A stretch of 56,287 nucleotides of DNA, taken from contig SVIG01000008.1 of the NCBI GenBank assembly GCA_015071005.1, forward strand, positions 1 to 56,287, given 5' to 3'. The position numbers were made by a program, and so were the translations under genes. Below the pieces are notes generated by a model. The model made no database searches, was not told the DNA's origin, and saw only the letters and a list, made by a program, of their open reading frames with translations. Below, one piece after another: positions 18,085 to 28,886 of the stretch (position 1 is the stretch's first letter; each line of letters starts with the position of its first letter). Source of the stretch: Clostridiales bacterium. GTDB lineage: Bacteria > Bacillota > Clostridia > Christensenellales > Borkfalkiaceae.

Positions 18085-19515
18085 TTAATCGTGACAATGC
18101 TCCTTAATAAACTTGACAACGCCAGCCGACCAGCCGTGGCAAAGACTGTGACGGAAACCCACGTAGCAATGCGCGCCGCAATCGCCGTGTATATCCTTCT
18201 TCGTATCGTCAAACTCATCGATCTTGCCCGTACCTTCCAGCCATTCCATTTGGAAATCTTCCCAAAAGGTCGTCGCGCCTCTATCCAACATCGCCCCGTA
18301 GTACTCCTTCATCAATGCAATCGCCAAATTTTCGTCGCGCGACGCGATTGCCGACAAAACGTAATAGCTCATAAACGTCGAGAAGCCTTTTGCGCCCCCT
18401 TCGATAAGCTTTGCGTATTCTTCGTCGGTAAGCTCGCCCGTCGCAAAATATTTCAAGGCGATTACTTGCTTTTTCAACTGCGGACGAATGGGCTGCAAAT
18501 CCAATTTACGTTTAATTTTCAATACGTTGTCTACGGACACGCCGAATTCCTTGAAGATATATTCCGCGCCGTTCATTGCCATACGGAAAATTGCACGCAC
18601 GCCGACCAATTCGTCTACCGTATCTTTGGTGGGCCAATCGACAAGATAGCGCGTTTTCGTGCTCAAATTTCCCTCTTCGTCCACCAACTCGTCCATTTGC
18701 TTGACAAGACCAATCAAATAGGGCAAATGCTTTTGAATATACTCCGTGCAAGCGAATTCCTTATAATAATCCGCAAGCATAATAATCCACCACATAGAAT
18801 AGGTGTAGATCGCGTTCATATATTTCGGCAAAGGCGCAATTTTCTTACATAAATCCAAGGTCTTTTCGACAATGTCTACTCTACCGTAAATGGACGTAAG
18901 CGCCATTATTTCGGGGGCTAAATCGCCCGCCCAAACCAAGCGATCACGTTTAATGCCGTCCCAAATGTATCCTTCGCCCGAGCACAAATCTACCGTACGC
19001 TTTGCCGTCTTAAAAATTTCGGCGACTCTCTTATCCGAGCCTTGATAAGTATAAATGGGTCTCTTGGAATATATGCGGTTTTCGCAAAAAATATTTTTGA
19101 AATAAATAAAGCGATTCTCTAACACGTCGATACGGACAAAACGGAAACCTGTTTGCCCGACGACAACGTCCGAATATGCACATGCGAACGTCTCAAAATC
19201 ACGCGGACTGTGTGCATTGCTCGCATTTTTTTCTCCAATCGAAGAATTTACTTCGCCCAAGGATTCCCCGAAACGAATACGCACTCTACAAATGTCGTGT
19301 TCTACCAAATCGAAAATCAAGCGCACGCCGCCGTTCATTTCCTTGCCAAAATCCAAGATGATATAAGAGCCAACCCCGTGCATTCTTAAATATTGATCCC
19401 ATTCCGCTGCGTTATAATTGATCGCCGCGTACAAACCCTTCGAACGAAGAATCATGTCTACGTTTTTCAAATTTCCGCAGTCGACAACTCTCTTAGGCAA
19501 TAAATACTGTCTCAA
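18085..19515 (-). CDS. GH78-like alpha-L-rhamnosidase-type glycosidase, short form
   Basis: The central part carries GYIWDGIKRDRLVWAGDLAPE, which matches the conserved GH78 DCPxRxERLGWTGD region that includes catalytic carboxylates in the (alpha/alpha)6 barrel. FWEDFQMEWLEG and GWSAGVVKFI near the C-terminus also fit the barrel. The N-terminal 150 residues look like the beta-sandwich seen before the barrel (GSYIILDFGKEMNGGVRL). At 476 residues it is about half the size of classic GH78 enzymes. No signal peptide is visible, so it probably acts in the cytoplasm on imported oligosaccharides. Substrate is inferred only at family level. Confidence 0.75.
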   Translation of the reverse strand: MRQYLLPKRVVDCGNLKNVDMILRSKGLYAAINYNAAEWDQYLRMHGVGSYIILDFGKEMNGGVRLIFDLVEHDICRVRIRFGESLGEVNSSIGEKNASNAHSPRDFETFACAYSDVVVGQTGFRFVRIDVLENRFIYFKNIFCENRIYSKRPIYTYQGSDKRVAEIFKTAKRTVDLCSGEGYIWDGIKRDRLVWAGDLAPEIMALTSIYGRVDIVEKTLDLCKKIAPLPKYMNAIYTYSMWWIIMLADYYKEFACTEYIQKHLPYLIGLVKQMDELVDEEGNLSTKTRYLVDWPTKDTVDELVGVRAIFRMAMNGAEYIFKEFGVSVDNVLKIKRKLDLQPIRPQLKKQVIALKYFATGELTDEEYAKLIEGGAKGFSTFMSYYVLSAIASRDENLAIALMKEYYGAMLDRGATTFWEDFQMEWLEGTGKIDEFDDTKKDIHGDCGAHCYVGFRHSLCHGWSAGVVKFIKEHCHD

Positions 19516-19590
19516 AATCTTTTACTCCAATTTTTCGTAATCTAAAATATGCACAAGGAAAATATATATTTTTTCTCTTTTAGTACGGTT

Positions 19591-20622
19591 TTACTTTGTA
19601 AACCAACCCATTTTTTCCGCCGCATCCATGATCGCTCCCCAAACGATATCTTCACACCAATAGTGATGTTTCGGCGTAATTTTCATGTCGCAACAATCCT
19701 CTGCGTTATGCGCCTTGTAAATCTTTTGAATGGTTTTATATCCCATTTTTACGCCCTCAACAGGGAATATTTCGTCTTTCTCACCGTTTACAATCGTCAA
19801 GCGTCTCGGCGCGATTAACGCCGCCAAATCCTGCATTTCAAAATAACGGTAAGCGGACGGGATATAATTACAATTACAATGAATAATATCCAAAATCGAC
19901 GTTTTGAAGGGACTAAACGCGCAGCTCGGGACGGACAACTTAATTCTCTCGTCCAAGCACGCCGCATAATAGGAAAGCGTACCGCCGCCCGAATTACCCG
20001 TGATTAAAATTTTATCCAAATCACATTGCGGGAAATTTGCAAGCATATCGATTGCGCGCATAACGTCCCATACGCGCTCCGCAATCAGCGTACGTCCCAA
20101 AGAGAGCGCCGTCACGGACGCAAAACGGCAAAGTACGCTGCTTTCGCGGCTTACCCTTGTCGCCATTCTTTCGCCCATACCGCGATTTTCGATCGCCAAA
20201 GCAATAAATCCGCGCTTGACCGCTTGTACCGCAAAAATTGCGTGACCAAACGTCTGTCTTTCCCCGTCGTTTTTGAATTCGCCCGTGGAAATATGGAAGC
20301 CTTGCGCATGCCCCTGCTGCGTGATTGCTACGGGGTATTTTTCCTTCCCCGTATCTGGTATTAAAAGCTTACAGGGTACGCGTTCGCCTACTTCGCTATA
20401 AAACTCGAAACGAATTTGACGGTAGCCGTCCTTTTGCTCCTCAGAAACAATCTCAAACTCGGGTTCGCAAGCGTTTTGCGCAATCAAATCAAAACCGCTC
20501 AATTCTATGAGCTTTTCTTTTAACTGCTTTTTCCACGTTTGCAAATCAGCCTGCTCGTTATACGCCAATTTTTGACTGGTTTTTTCAATCAATAATTCGT
20601 GACAAAGATCGCCGTTTATCAT
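19591..20622 (-). CDS. Alpha/beta hydrolase, acetyl xylan esterase (AXE1)-like
   Basis: The nucleophile elbow GNSGGG (in KILITGNSGGGTLSYY) and a late acidic/His pair (NGEKDEIFPVEG and later KHHYW) are consistent with a Ser-Asp-His triad. The N-terminal half contains VAITQQGHAQGFH and ALAIENRGMGERM, features of the AXE1/dienelactone-hydrolase-like group that deacetylates sugars. No signal peptide is seen. It lies 75 nt upstream of the GH78-like gene on the same strand, so the pair may act together on acetylated plant or host glycans. Confidence 0.78.
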   Translation of the reverse strand: MINGDLCHELLIEKTSQKLAYNEQADLQTWKKQLKEKLIELSGFDLIAQNACEPEFEIVSEEQKDGYRQIRFEFYSEVGERVPCKLLIPDTGKEKYPVAITQQGHAQGFHISTGEFKNDGERQTFGHAIFAVQAVKRGFIALAIENRGMGERMATRVSRESSVLCRFASVTALSLGRTLIAERVWDVMRAIDMLANFPQCDLDKILITGNSGGGTLSYYAACLDERIKLSVPSCAFSPFKTSILDIIHCNCNYIPSAYRYFEMQDLAALIAPRRLTIVNGEKDEIFPVEGVKMGYKTIQKIYKAHNAEDCCDMKITPKHHYWCEDIVWGAIMDAAEKMGWFTK

Positions 20623-20691
20623 AAAACACCTTTTTTACTTTTCCACATAAGAAAACGTATATTCCTTAACGAGAATATTCTTCCGTTTTCA

Positions 20692-21672
20692 TTATTCCCA
20701 TTCGATTGTGCCAGAGGGCTTCGGCGTTAAATCATACAAAACGCGGTTTACGTTTTCCACTTCCGACGTGATACGCGCCGTAATCTTATGCAATACGTCG
20801 TAAGGGATTTCCTCGATCGTTGCCGACATCGCGTCCACGGTGTTTACCGCACGAATAATAACGGGATATGCGTACGTGCGCTTACCGTTCTTTACCCCTA
20901 CCGATCTAAAATCAGGCACAGCCGTGAAATATTGCCATACCTTGCCCGCCAAGCCCGCATTCGCGAATTCTTCGCGCAAAATTGCGTCCGATTCACGTAC
21001 CGCTTCCAATCTATCGCGCGTAATTGCGCCAAGGCAACGCACACCAAGACCGGGACCGGGGAAGGGTTGACGATACACCATACCGTCGGGCAAGCCCAAT
21101 ACGCTGCCCACCATACGAACTTCGTCTTTATACAAGAATTTCAAGGGCTCGACAAGCTCAAATTGCATATCTTCGGGCAAACCGCCAACGTTATGATGGG
21201 CTTTTACGCCGTCGCTTTCAATGATGTCGGGATAAATCGTACCCTGCGCCAAAAACTCAATACCTTCGAGTTTTCTCGCTTCTTCTTCAAATACGCGGAC
21301 AAACTCTGCGCCAATAATTTTACGTTTCTTTTCGGGTTCTTCCACCCCTGCAAGCTTGCCTAAAAAGCGATCCGCCGCATCGACGTAGACAAGATTTGCG
21401 TCCATTTCGTCGCGGAATACTTTGACAACTTCTTCCGGTTCACCCTTTCGAAGTAAGCCGTGGTTGACGTGCACGCAAACGAGTTGTTTGCCGATTGCTT
21501 TGATAAGCAAAGCCGCTACGACCGACGAATCTACGCCGCCAGAGAGCGCCAATAATACTTTTTTATTCCCTACCTGTGCTTGAATTTCCGCTACTTGTTC
21601 TTTGATAAATGCTTCGGCGAGCGCTTTCGTCGTGATTCGAGCCATACTTTCGGGACGAACGTTATTTTCCAT
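20692..21672 (-). CDS. guaA: GMP synthase ATP-pyrophosphatase subunit (no glutaminase domain)
   Basis: The PP-loop [11 protein letters not shown] lies at residues 41-51. The rest of the ATPPase and dimerisation domain is complete, through [15 protein letters not shown] to the GuaA C-terminal signature [14 protein letters not shown]. It converts XMP to GMP. Standard bacterial GuaA is about 510-525 residues with an N-terminal class I glutaminase domain. This protein is 326 residues and starts only about 40 residues before the PP-loop, so the glutaminase domain is missing. It must use free ammonia or a separately encoded GATase, as in archaea. It lies 22 nt after guaB. Confidence 0.95.
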   Translation of the reverse strand: MENNVRPESMARITTKALAEAFIKEQVAEIQAQVGNKKVLLALSGGVDSSVVAALLIKAIGKQLVCVHVNHGLLRKGEPEEVVKVFRDEMDANLVYVDAADRFLGKLAGVEEPEKKRKIIGAEFVRVFEEEARKLEGIEFLAQGTIYPDIIESDGVKAHHNVGGLPEDMQFELVEPLKFLYKDEVRMVGSVLGLPDGMVYRQPFPGPGLGVRCLGAITRDRLEAVRESDAILREEFANAGLAGKVWQYFTAVPDFRSVGVKNGKRTYAYPVIIRAVNTVDAMSATIEEIPYDVLHKITARITSEVENVNRVLYDLTPKPSGTIEWE

Positions 21673-21694
21673 ATTTCTATACTCCTTTTACGTG

Positions 21695-23164
<1,470 letters not shown>

Positions 23165-23200
23165 TTATATAAAAAATAAATTTTCAAACGTTTAATAAGA

Positions 23201-23236
23201 AAATGGATGTTTTTCGATTACTCGAATCACCCATTT
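23201..23236 (-). terminator. Hairpin after the 201-residue hypothetical gene
   Basis: AAATGG/CCATTT outer and TTCGA/TCGAA inner stems form an interrupted hairpin overlapping the stop codon of the 23235 gene. Minus-strand T-rich sequence follows, upstream of guaB. Confidence 0.5.
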
Positions 23237-23840
23237 AGTTCTTAATCAGCCCAAGCGTGCGATCAAAATACGCTCTATCCGTATCCGATACGCTTGCTTC
23301 GATCTGTTCCATTTTTCCCTTTATCATTTGCGCAGTAGCGCTATCCCCCGCTTGGAGCGCGGTAATCAACACGGCGACGACCGCGTTGTTTTGCTGGAAG
23401 GATTCCCCCTTCCATTCAAATGCACATTCCACCGCTTCTTCTTTATCGCCGCGGCAGTATTTCGCGATACATACCTGACCGCAAACGTACTGCTCGTACG
23501 TGCCATTCACGCTACCGCCGAGTTCTTCGTCTTTTTCAAGGCAATACGCATGGAATTCGTCATCCTCAATAAAACGTTCGCCGCAGGTATCAATTTTTCC
23601 GTCCTTACCTTCCCCGATCGCCACTTCCGTCGCATAGGCAATATAGTAGATATCGTCGCTATCTTTGTACGCACGTTCAGCAAAATGAATACTTGCGGAC
23701 TCCATCCCCAAATCATAAGTAAGCTTCATCATTGTGGACGGATAAAAGGTGCAAAGCGCGGCAAAAAGGAACAAGATTAAGATGCCGATTGCGGCAAGCG
23801 TATTCAAAAACGCGCGCAGGATAACTTTATCGACACCCAT
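23235..23840 (-). CDS. Membrane-anchored protein of unknown function
   Basis: A single N-terminal TM (about residues 10-30, FLNTLAAIGILILFLFAALC) is followed by a soluble helical region. That region contains four Cys (CGERF, YCLEKDEE, YVCGQVCIAKYC) and Ala-rich repeats resembling TPR-like helical hairpins. No family was recognised. It has its own promoter and a good AGGAGGAG ribosome binding site. Confidence 0.7.
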   Translation of the reverse strand: MGVDKVILRAFLNTLAAIGILILFLFAALCTFYPSTMMKLTYDLGMESASIHFAERAYKDSDDIYYIAYATEVAIGEGKDGKIDTCGERFIEDDEFHAYCLEKDEELGGSVNGTYEQYVCGQVCIAKYCRGDKEEAVECAFEWKGESFQQNNAVVAVLITALQAGDSATAQMIKGKMEQIEASVSDTDRAYFDRTLGLIKN

Positions 23841-23872
23841 AATCTTCTCCTCCTATGTATAATATTTATATT

Positions 23873-23901
23873 ATTTTAACATAGAATAACCAAAAAATCA
23901 A
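23873..23901 (-). promoter_or_regulatory. Sigma-A promoter for the 201-residue hypothetical gene
   Basis: On the minus strand TTGATT (23896-23901) and TAAAAT (23873-23878) are separated by 17 nt and lie about 33 nt before the start codon. Confidence 0.65.
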
Positions 23902-23956
23902 CTGTATAGAGAAAATTTTTTGGCATGTTTGCCATCTTTTTTTAATATAATGGACT

Positions 23957-24658
23957 ATGAACTTTTTCTTAACAGACGTAAAGCCCTCACGTCGGCTCAA
24001 AAAAACTTTTGTTTTTTTCTTTTTAATCGCCCTTTTGTCCCTTTTCTCCTTCTTTGTAAGCTGCAAGAAGAAAATTGATTATTTTTCGCATGTTTCCGAA
24101 ATACGGAGCAATATTCTGCTTGCGGAAGCGGAAGACTTTTCTTTGCGCATTTTCATCGGTGAAAGAGAAGTTCCATACGCGGCAGACGGCGTCGCAAGGG
24201 AGACTTCTCCGCGTTTCGACGCGTACCTGGTAGCCCCAAACGGCACTAAAACCTGCGAATTTCACTTCAAAATCGGAAACGAAACGTACGGCGGAGAAAT
24301 GTCCTACGATAACGTAAAAGGCGAATACTATTATTTTTGCACGTTGAGCGTTCCTCAATTAAAATCTGTGTCTTGTGAGATTTTATACGGGGAAGAGCAA
24401 TTTGTCTTGGACGCAACATCCGTTTTAACCGAAAAAACGTTATCGCCGCGCGACGCTTTATCCCATTTATTAACGACGGAAAAAGAAAGCTTTTCCGCAC
24501 TCACCGATAAATACGGCTTTGCAGGGGAAATCGGGATTCGTTTAATCTACGAAGATAATCCCTACTATTACGTGGGCGTAATCGATAGGAAAGGCAACGT
24601 TTCCGCGTTCTTACTGAACGCGGAAACGGGAAAGCTTTTAGCAAAACGTCAATCTTGA
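23957..24658 (+). CDS. Putative lipoprotein of unknown function
   Basis: The N-terminus is a long signal peptide (VFFFLIALLSLFSFFVSC) ending in lipobox FVSC with Cys near residue 36. The mature 195 residues are mostly beta-strand-like. The C-terminus (YYYVGVIDRKGNVSAFLLNAETG) is PepSY-like in flavour, but the family assignment is weak. No SD sequence is visible. A TATAAT lies only 5 nt before the ATG, so translation may be leaderless or the true start may differ. Confidence 0.68.
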   Translation: MNFFLTDVKPSRRLKKTFVFFFLIALLSLFSFFVSCKKKIDYFSHVSEIRSNILLAEAEDFSLRIFIGEREVPYAADGVARETSPRFDAYLVAPNGTKTCEFHFKIGNETYGGEMSYDNVKGEYYYFCTLSVPQLKSVSCEILYGEEQFVLDATSVLTEKTLSPRDALSHLLTTEKESFSALTDKYGFAGEIGIRLIYEDNPYYYVGVIDRKGNVSAFLLNAETGKLLAKRQS

Positions 24659-24687
24659 CAATTCCTCTATCCTTCTCATAAACAAAA

Positions 24688-24717
24688 AAAAATGCTCCGA
24701 ACTATCGGAGCATTTTT
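24688..24717. terminator. Bidirectional terminator between convergent genes
   Basis: AAAAATGCTCCGA (24688-24700) and TCGGAGCATTTTT (24705-24717) form a 13-bp stem flanked by A and T runs. It serves both the lipoprotein gene and the opp operon. Confidence 0.9.
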
Positions 24718-24718
24718 C

Positions 24719-24964
24719 TTATTGTAACCATAAATACATCAAAAGAATCATTATGCCAAAACCGCAAATAATGGAAAGGAACATCGGCGCGTACGCACGA
24801 AACGCACCGCGCACCATCGCCCAATATTCTTTTTTGCTAGGCTTGTTAAAATTCGCCCTTTTTCCATTCTTTTTTCGCTGGGGATCGTACCATTTGAATC
24901 CTTCAACGTTCATATCCGCAAACGTCGTTTCGGTATCCAAATCGTCCCTTTTCTTTTTTGCCAT
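24719..24964 (-). CDS. Small single-TM protein at the end of the opp operon
   Basis: This 81-residue protein has a charged basic N-terminus containing FKWYDPQRKKNGKR and one C-terminal TM (about 60-80, FLSIICGFGIMILLMYLWL). Function is unknown. AGAGGA precedes the ATG, and it lies 18 nt after oppF, so it is probably the last gene of the operon. Confidence 0.7.
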   Translation of the reverse strand: MAKKKRDDLDTETTFADMNVEGFKWYDPQRKKNGKRANFNKPSKKEYWAMVRGAFRAYAPMFLSIICGFGIMILLMYLWLQ

Positions 24965-24982
24965 AACGTCCTCTGATAATCG

Positions 24983-26515
24983 TTAGTTTTCCGTATTCCC
25001 TTCGCCGTTGTATTCGGGATCGTACAAGTGGCAAGCACAGAAATGTCCTTTTTCCACTTCCAAATACTTGGGCGCAACCGTCTTACATACTTCCATGCAC
25101 TTGTCGCAACGGGTATGGAACTTACAGCCCTTAGGCGGATTGACGGGAGAAGGAATATCCCCCTTCAAAATGATACGGTTCATCTTCGTATGCGGATCGG
25201 GAATGGGAACAGCCGAGAAAAGCGCCTTCGTGTAAGGGTGCAAAGTATTTTCAAAAATACTCGTTTTCGAACCGTACTCGACCATACTACCCAAGTACAT
25301 TACGCCGATTTCATCCGAAATGTGCTTGACAACGGACAAGTCGTGCGAAATAAAGACGTAGGTAAGCCCCAATTCCTTTTGCAAGTCTTTGAGCATGTTG
25401 ATGATTTGCGCTTGAATGGATACGTCGAGCGCGGAAACGGGCTCGTCGCAAATAACCAAGTCAGGCTTGAGCGCCAATGCACGCGCAATACAAATACGTT
25501 GACGTTGACCGCCCGAAAACTCGTGGGGATAACGTTCGAAATAGTGAGGCTGCAAACCGCACATTTTCATAATTTCAAGCACGTAGTCACGATAGTTTTT
25601 GCCCTTCGTTAAACCGTGCTGACGCGCCGCTTCACCAATAATTTCACCGACCGTCAAACGGGGCGACAGACTCGCGTAAGGATCTTGGAAAATCATTTGC
25701 ATATTCGGGCGAAGCTTATCGAATTCTTTATTGGAAAGCTCCGTCAATTCTTGACCTTTGAACTTAACCGAACCGCCAGTTACGTCATAAAGACGTAAAA
25801 TCGTACGGCCCATCGTCGTCTTACCGCAACCCGATTCCCCTACGATACCGAGCGTCGTACCCTTTTTCAAATCAAAAGATACGTTGTCGACCGCTTTCAA
25901 AAATGCCGTCGGTTTACCGAAAAAGTTCGTTCCTACAACAAAGTGCTTTTTCAAATTCTTAACACTCAACAAAATCTCGTCGTTGAGAATTTCTTGTTTG
26001 AGAATTTTGGAATACTTTTTCGTCAATTTCAAACGGAATACCTTGCGACAGCTAGGACAAATAAACGCCTTATCGAAATCCTCGTTAATGCGAAGCTTTT
26101 GATCGCAATAAGGACAAACAACGTCGCGTTTACCCGAAAGATCTTCTTCCGTTTCAGGCATCACGATTTCTTCCATTTCGATTTGTTTGGGTTCGTCTTC
26201 CGTAGCTGCTTCTTCTGTAACCGTTTCTTCGGCAGGCACTTCCTCGATGGGAGTTTCTTCCGCCGCTTCTACACCGTCCATTTGCATTTGAACGGGTTCG
26301 TCTTCTTCCGCGGGAGTTTCTTCAACAGGTGCTTCCTCGACGGGAGCTTCTTCCGCAGCCGTTTCTTCAACGGGCGTTTCTTCCACAACCGTTTCTTCGG
26401 CAGGAACTTCCTCAACGGAAGTTTCTTCCACAGCCGTTTCTTCGACGGGCGTTTCAGCCGCTTCTACCTTTTCTTCTTCAAGGTTTTGGGCATTATTCAT
26501 TTCGAGTTCACTCAT
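24983..26515 (-). CDS. oppF: Oligopeptide ABC transporter ATPase OppF with N-terminal acidic repeat and zinc ribbon
   Basis: The ATPase domain (about residues 180-505) is complete: Walker A GESGCGKTT at 226-234, signature FSGGQRQRICIARAL, Walker B LVICDEPVSALD, and the C-terminal Cys cluster CKFHTRCDKCMEVC typical of OppD/F. It is preceded by an unusual 165-residue extension. Residues 1-130 are a low-complexity tract of VEETP/AEE repeats, probably disordered. Residues 134-156 form a CPYC...CPSC four-Cys zinc ribbon. OppF proteins normally lack both. The ATG overlaps the oppD stop codon and has AAGGAGG upstream. Confidence 0.92.
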   Translation of the reverse strand: MSELEMNNAQNLEEEKVEAAETPVEETAVEETSVEEVPAEETVVEETPVEETAAEEAPVEEAPVEETPAEEDEPVQMQMDGVEAAEETPIEEVPAEETVTEEAATEDEPKQIEMEEIVMPETEEDLSGKRDVVCPYCDQKLRINEDFDKAFICPSCRKVFRLKLTKKYSKILKQEILNDEILLSVKNLKKHFVVGTNFFGKPTAFLKAVDNVSFDLKKGTTLGIVGESGCGKTTMGRTILRLYDVTGGSVKFKGQELTELSNKEFDKLRPNMQMIFQDPYASLSPRLTVGEIIGEAARQHGLTKGKNYRDYVLEIMKMCGLQPHYFERYPHEFSGGQRQRICIARALALKPDLVICDEPVSALDVSIQAQIINMLKDLQKELGLTYVFISHDLSVVKHISDEIGVMYLGSMVEYGSKTSIFENTLHPYTKALFSAVPIPDPHTKMNRIILKGDIPSPVNPPKGCKFHTRCDKCMEVCKTVAPKYLEVEKGHFCACHLYDPEYNGEGNTEN

Positions 26516-27792
26516 TGTTCACCGCCCTCCTTATAAAGATAGCAAGCTACGCTATGCGTATCCGTCACCTTGACGAGATGAGGATATTCCCCCGCGCATT
26601 CCATACGGCACTTGTCGCATCTATCGCGGAAATAGCAATAGTTAGGCATATCCACGGGGTTGGGCACAAAACCGGGAATACAGTACAAGGATTCCACGTC
26701 GCCGTCCACCGTAGGTTTGCTCTTTTGCAAGCCGATTGTATACGGATGCAAGGGATTATCGAAAATATCTTCCGCCGTACCCATTTCAATGACTTTACCT
26801 GCGTACATAACGACTACATAGTCCGCCATTTCCGCAACAACGCCAAGATCGTGCGTAATCAACATGATCGAGCCGCTGATTTTGTCTTTAATCTCGCGAA
26901 GCAAATCCAAAATTTGCGCTTGGATGGTTACGTCGAGCGCCGTCGTGGGCTCGTCCGCGATAATCAAACGAGGGTTGCAAAGCAAGGACATCGCAATCAT
27001 AACACGTTGACGCATACCGCCCGAAAGTTGGTGGGGATATTTTTTATAAACCCCTTCGGGATCGGCGATACCAACGAGATTGAGCATTTCAATACTGCGC
27101 GCCTTTGCATTTTTCTTGGAAATACCTTCAATGTGCAAGAACGCAACTTCGTCGAGCTGATTCCCGATCGTGAAAACGGGATTGAGCGACGTCATAGGTT
27201 CCTGGAAGATCATTGCAATTTCTCTACCGCGAATGGAGCGCATCGCTTCAATGGGCATTTTTGCAATATCGTATACCTTCTCGTCCATTTCGTACATCGT
27301 GCCGCCAAGTTCGTCCTTTTTAAGAACGGGTTTTTTACCCTTTTTCACGATGACTTGTTCGCCATTTTCCTCTTTCGTCTCGTACACGGGTATCTTCTTG
27401 CCCTTTTTATCGCGACGGAAAGCCTTTGTGCGGAAACGGATCGAACCGTCTACAATTTGACCGGCAGGACCGCTTACAAGCTGCATCAAGGACAGAGACG
27501 TAACGCTCTTACCGCAACCCGATTCGCCTACGACACCAACCGTCGAGCCTTCGGGAATGGAGAACGTGACGCCGTTTACTGCCTTTACGACACCCGTATC
27601 CGTATAGAAATAGGTATTTAAGTTTTCAAATTCTACAATATTCTTAGGGTCCTTCATCTCGGTGAGATATTCAGACTCTACGTTCTTTCTTTTCTTTCTC
27701 TTTTCGAGCGCTTTGGTGATTTTTGCATTCGATCTCGCGATCTTGCGGGATTCCCGACCGGAGATATAATGAGATTTCTTCTTTTCAGCCAT
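26512..27792 (-). CDS. oppD: Oligopeptide ABC transporter ATPase OppD
   Basis: Walker A GESGCGKSV, signature LSGGMRQRVMIAMSL, Walker B LIIADEPTTALD and the C-terminal OppD Cys-rich tail are present. An extra lysine-rich segment of about 50 residues sits between Walker A and the Q-loop (around RTKAFRRDKKGKKIPV). Usual OppD proteins are about 330-350 residues; this one is 426. The start at 27792 (MAEKKK) is chosen because AGAGG lies 8 nt upstream; in-frame GTG (27801) and ATG (27798) codons just before it are alternatives. It couples to oppC upstream and oppF downstream. Confidence 0.93.
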   Translation of the reverse strand: MAEKKKSHYISGRESRKIARSNAKITKALEKRKKRKNVESEYLTEMKDPKNIVEFENLNTYFYTDTGVVKAVNGVTFSIPEGSTVGVVGESGCGKSVTSLSLMQLVSGPAGQIVDGSIRFRTKAFRRDKKGKKIPVYETKEENGEQVIVKKGKKPVLKKDELGGTMYEMDEKVYDIAKMPIEAMRSIRGREIAMIFQEPMTSLNPVFTIGNQLDEVAFLHIEGISKKNAKARSIEMLNLVGIADPEGVYKKYPHQLSGGMRQRVMIAMSLLCNPRLIIADEPTTALDVTIQAQILDLLREIKDKISGSIMLITHDLGVVAEMADYVVVMYAGKVIEMGTAEDIFDNPLHPYTIGLQKSKPTVDGDVESLYCIPGFVPNPVDMPNYCYFRDRCDKCRMECAGEYPHLVKVTDTHSVACYLYKEGGEQ

Positions 27793-27797
27793 CTTCA

Positions 27798-28874
27798 TCA
27801 CCTCTTCATCTTCGGGTCAAACGCGTCGCGTAAGCCGTCGCCGACAAAGTTGAACGCCAAAATCGCAAGCGTGATACAAATTCCAGGCGGCACCCAGAAA
27901 TGAGGATACAAATCCAAGAAAATCGGATTCGACGCCGTATTGATCATAGAGCCCCAAGTAGGCGTATCCAAAGGCGCACCGAGGTTCAAGTAACCAAGGG
28001 TTGCTTCCATAAGAATAATGCTACCAAGCCCCATCGTCATCGAAACGATCAGCTGCGGCATTACGTTGGGAAGCAAGTGCTTGAAGATCTTTCTATACGT
28101 GGAAAGACCCGAGCATTTTGCCGCCAACATGAATTCCTGCTCGCGCAAGGATAAGATTTGTCCGCGCACCAATCGCGCCGTACCAACCCAGCCGAATAGA
28201 GTTAGGATAATCATTAGGAAATATAGCCTTCGTATATCTTCAATCCCGTTTGCCGTAAGCGTCGCTGACAAAATAAGCATAATTGGCAGCGTTGGAATAC
28301 AGCTTAGGATATCGACTATACGCATAATTAGGTTGTCTACCCAACCGCCGAAATACCCTGCTAATCCACCTAGGATAACGCCGATTATCGTTTCCAAAAT
28401 AATAACGACAAAACCGATCGTAAGCGAAATTCTACCACCGATCAAAAGGTTCGTGAAAATATCATAGCCCCATTGGTCGGTACCGAGCAAGTGATTAGAG
28501 TCGATATCGCCGTAAGCATTATACGCGGGATTTTCGGATACGAAAATATCATACGCGTAATACGTTTTGCCATCGATCGTATACTCGATCTTATAAGGCG
28601 TAGCCGTGGGAATACTCGTTTCGTCGCGAACGGGTTTACCGTTTGACGACCACTTCGAGAAAATAGGTCCCACAAAGGACGCCACGAACAAAATGACGAG
28701 CATCAACAAACCAATGATGGAAAGTTTCGAGCGGAAAAAGCGCTTTGCTACCATCATCCCGGGCGAGAGTACGCGGACGCGATCGCCCAAGTTTTCCCCG
28801 TGCAAATCTTCCGTTTTTTCGTTTGCATTAACGGGCAATTCTTCTACAACGTTTTCTTTCTTTTCGTCTTTCAT
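27798..28874 (-). CDS. oppC: Oligopeptide ABC transporter permease OppC
   Basis: This dipeptide/oligopeptide permease has a cytoplasmic acidic N-terminus (about 45 residues), TM1 at about 50-70, and then the core beginning LLGTDQWGYDIFTNLLIGGRISL, the hallmark of OppC/DppC. The EAA loop is AAKCSGLSTYRKIFKHLLPN. Length is 358 residues. It imports peptides together with OppB and the two ATPases. Confidence 0.95.
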   Translation of the reverse strand: MKDEKKENVVEELPVNANEKTEDLHGENLGDRVRVLSPGMMVAKRFFRSKLSIIGLLMLVILFVASFVGPIFSKWSSNGKPVRDETSIPTATPYKIEYTIDGKTYYAYDIFVSENPAYNAYGDIDSNHLLGTDQWGYDIFTNLLIGGRISLTIGFVVIILETIIGVILGGLAGYFGGWVDNLIMRIVDILSCIPTLPIMLILSATLTANGIEDIRRLYFLMIILTLFGWVGTARLVRGQILSLREQEFMLAAKCSGLSTYRKIFKHLLPNVMPQLIVSMTMGLGSIILMEATLGYLNLGAPLDTPTWGSMINTASNPIFLDLYPHFWVPPGICITLAILAFNFVGDGLRDAFDPKMKR

Positions 28875-28886
28875 AATTCCCCTCCT

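Noticed and set aside
26329-27621. 430-residue plus-strand open frame opposite oppD/oppF
   Set aside because: It spans two well-supported minus-strand genes and their coupled junction; its Arg/Phe/Leu-rich composition is a by-product of the Glu-rich repeats and ATPase codons.
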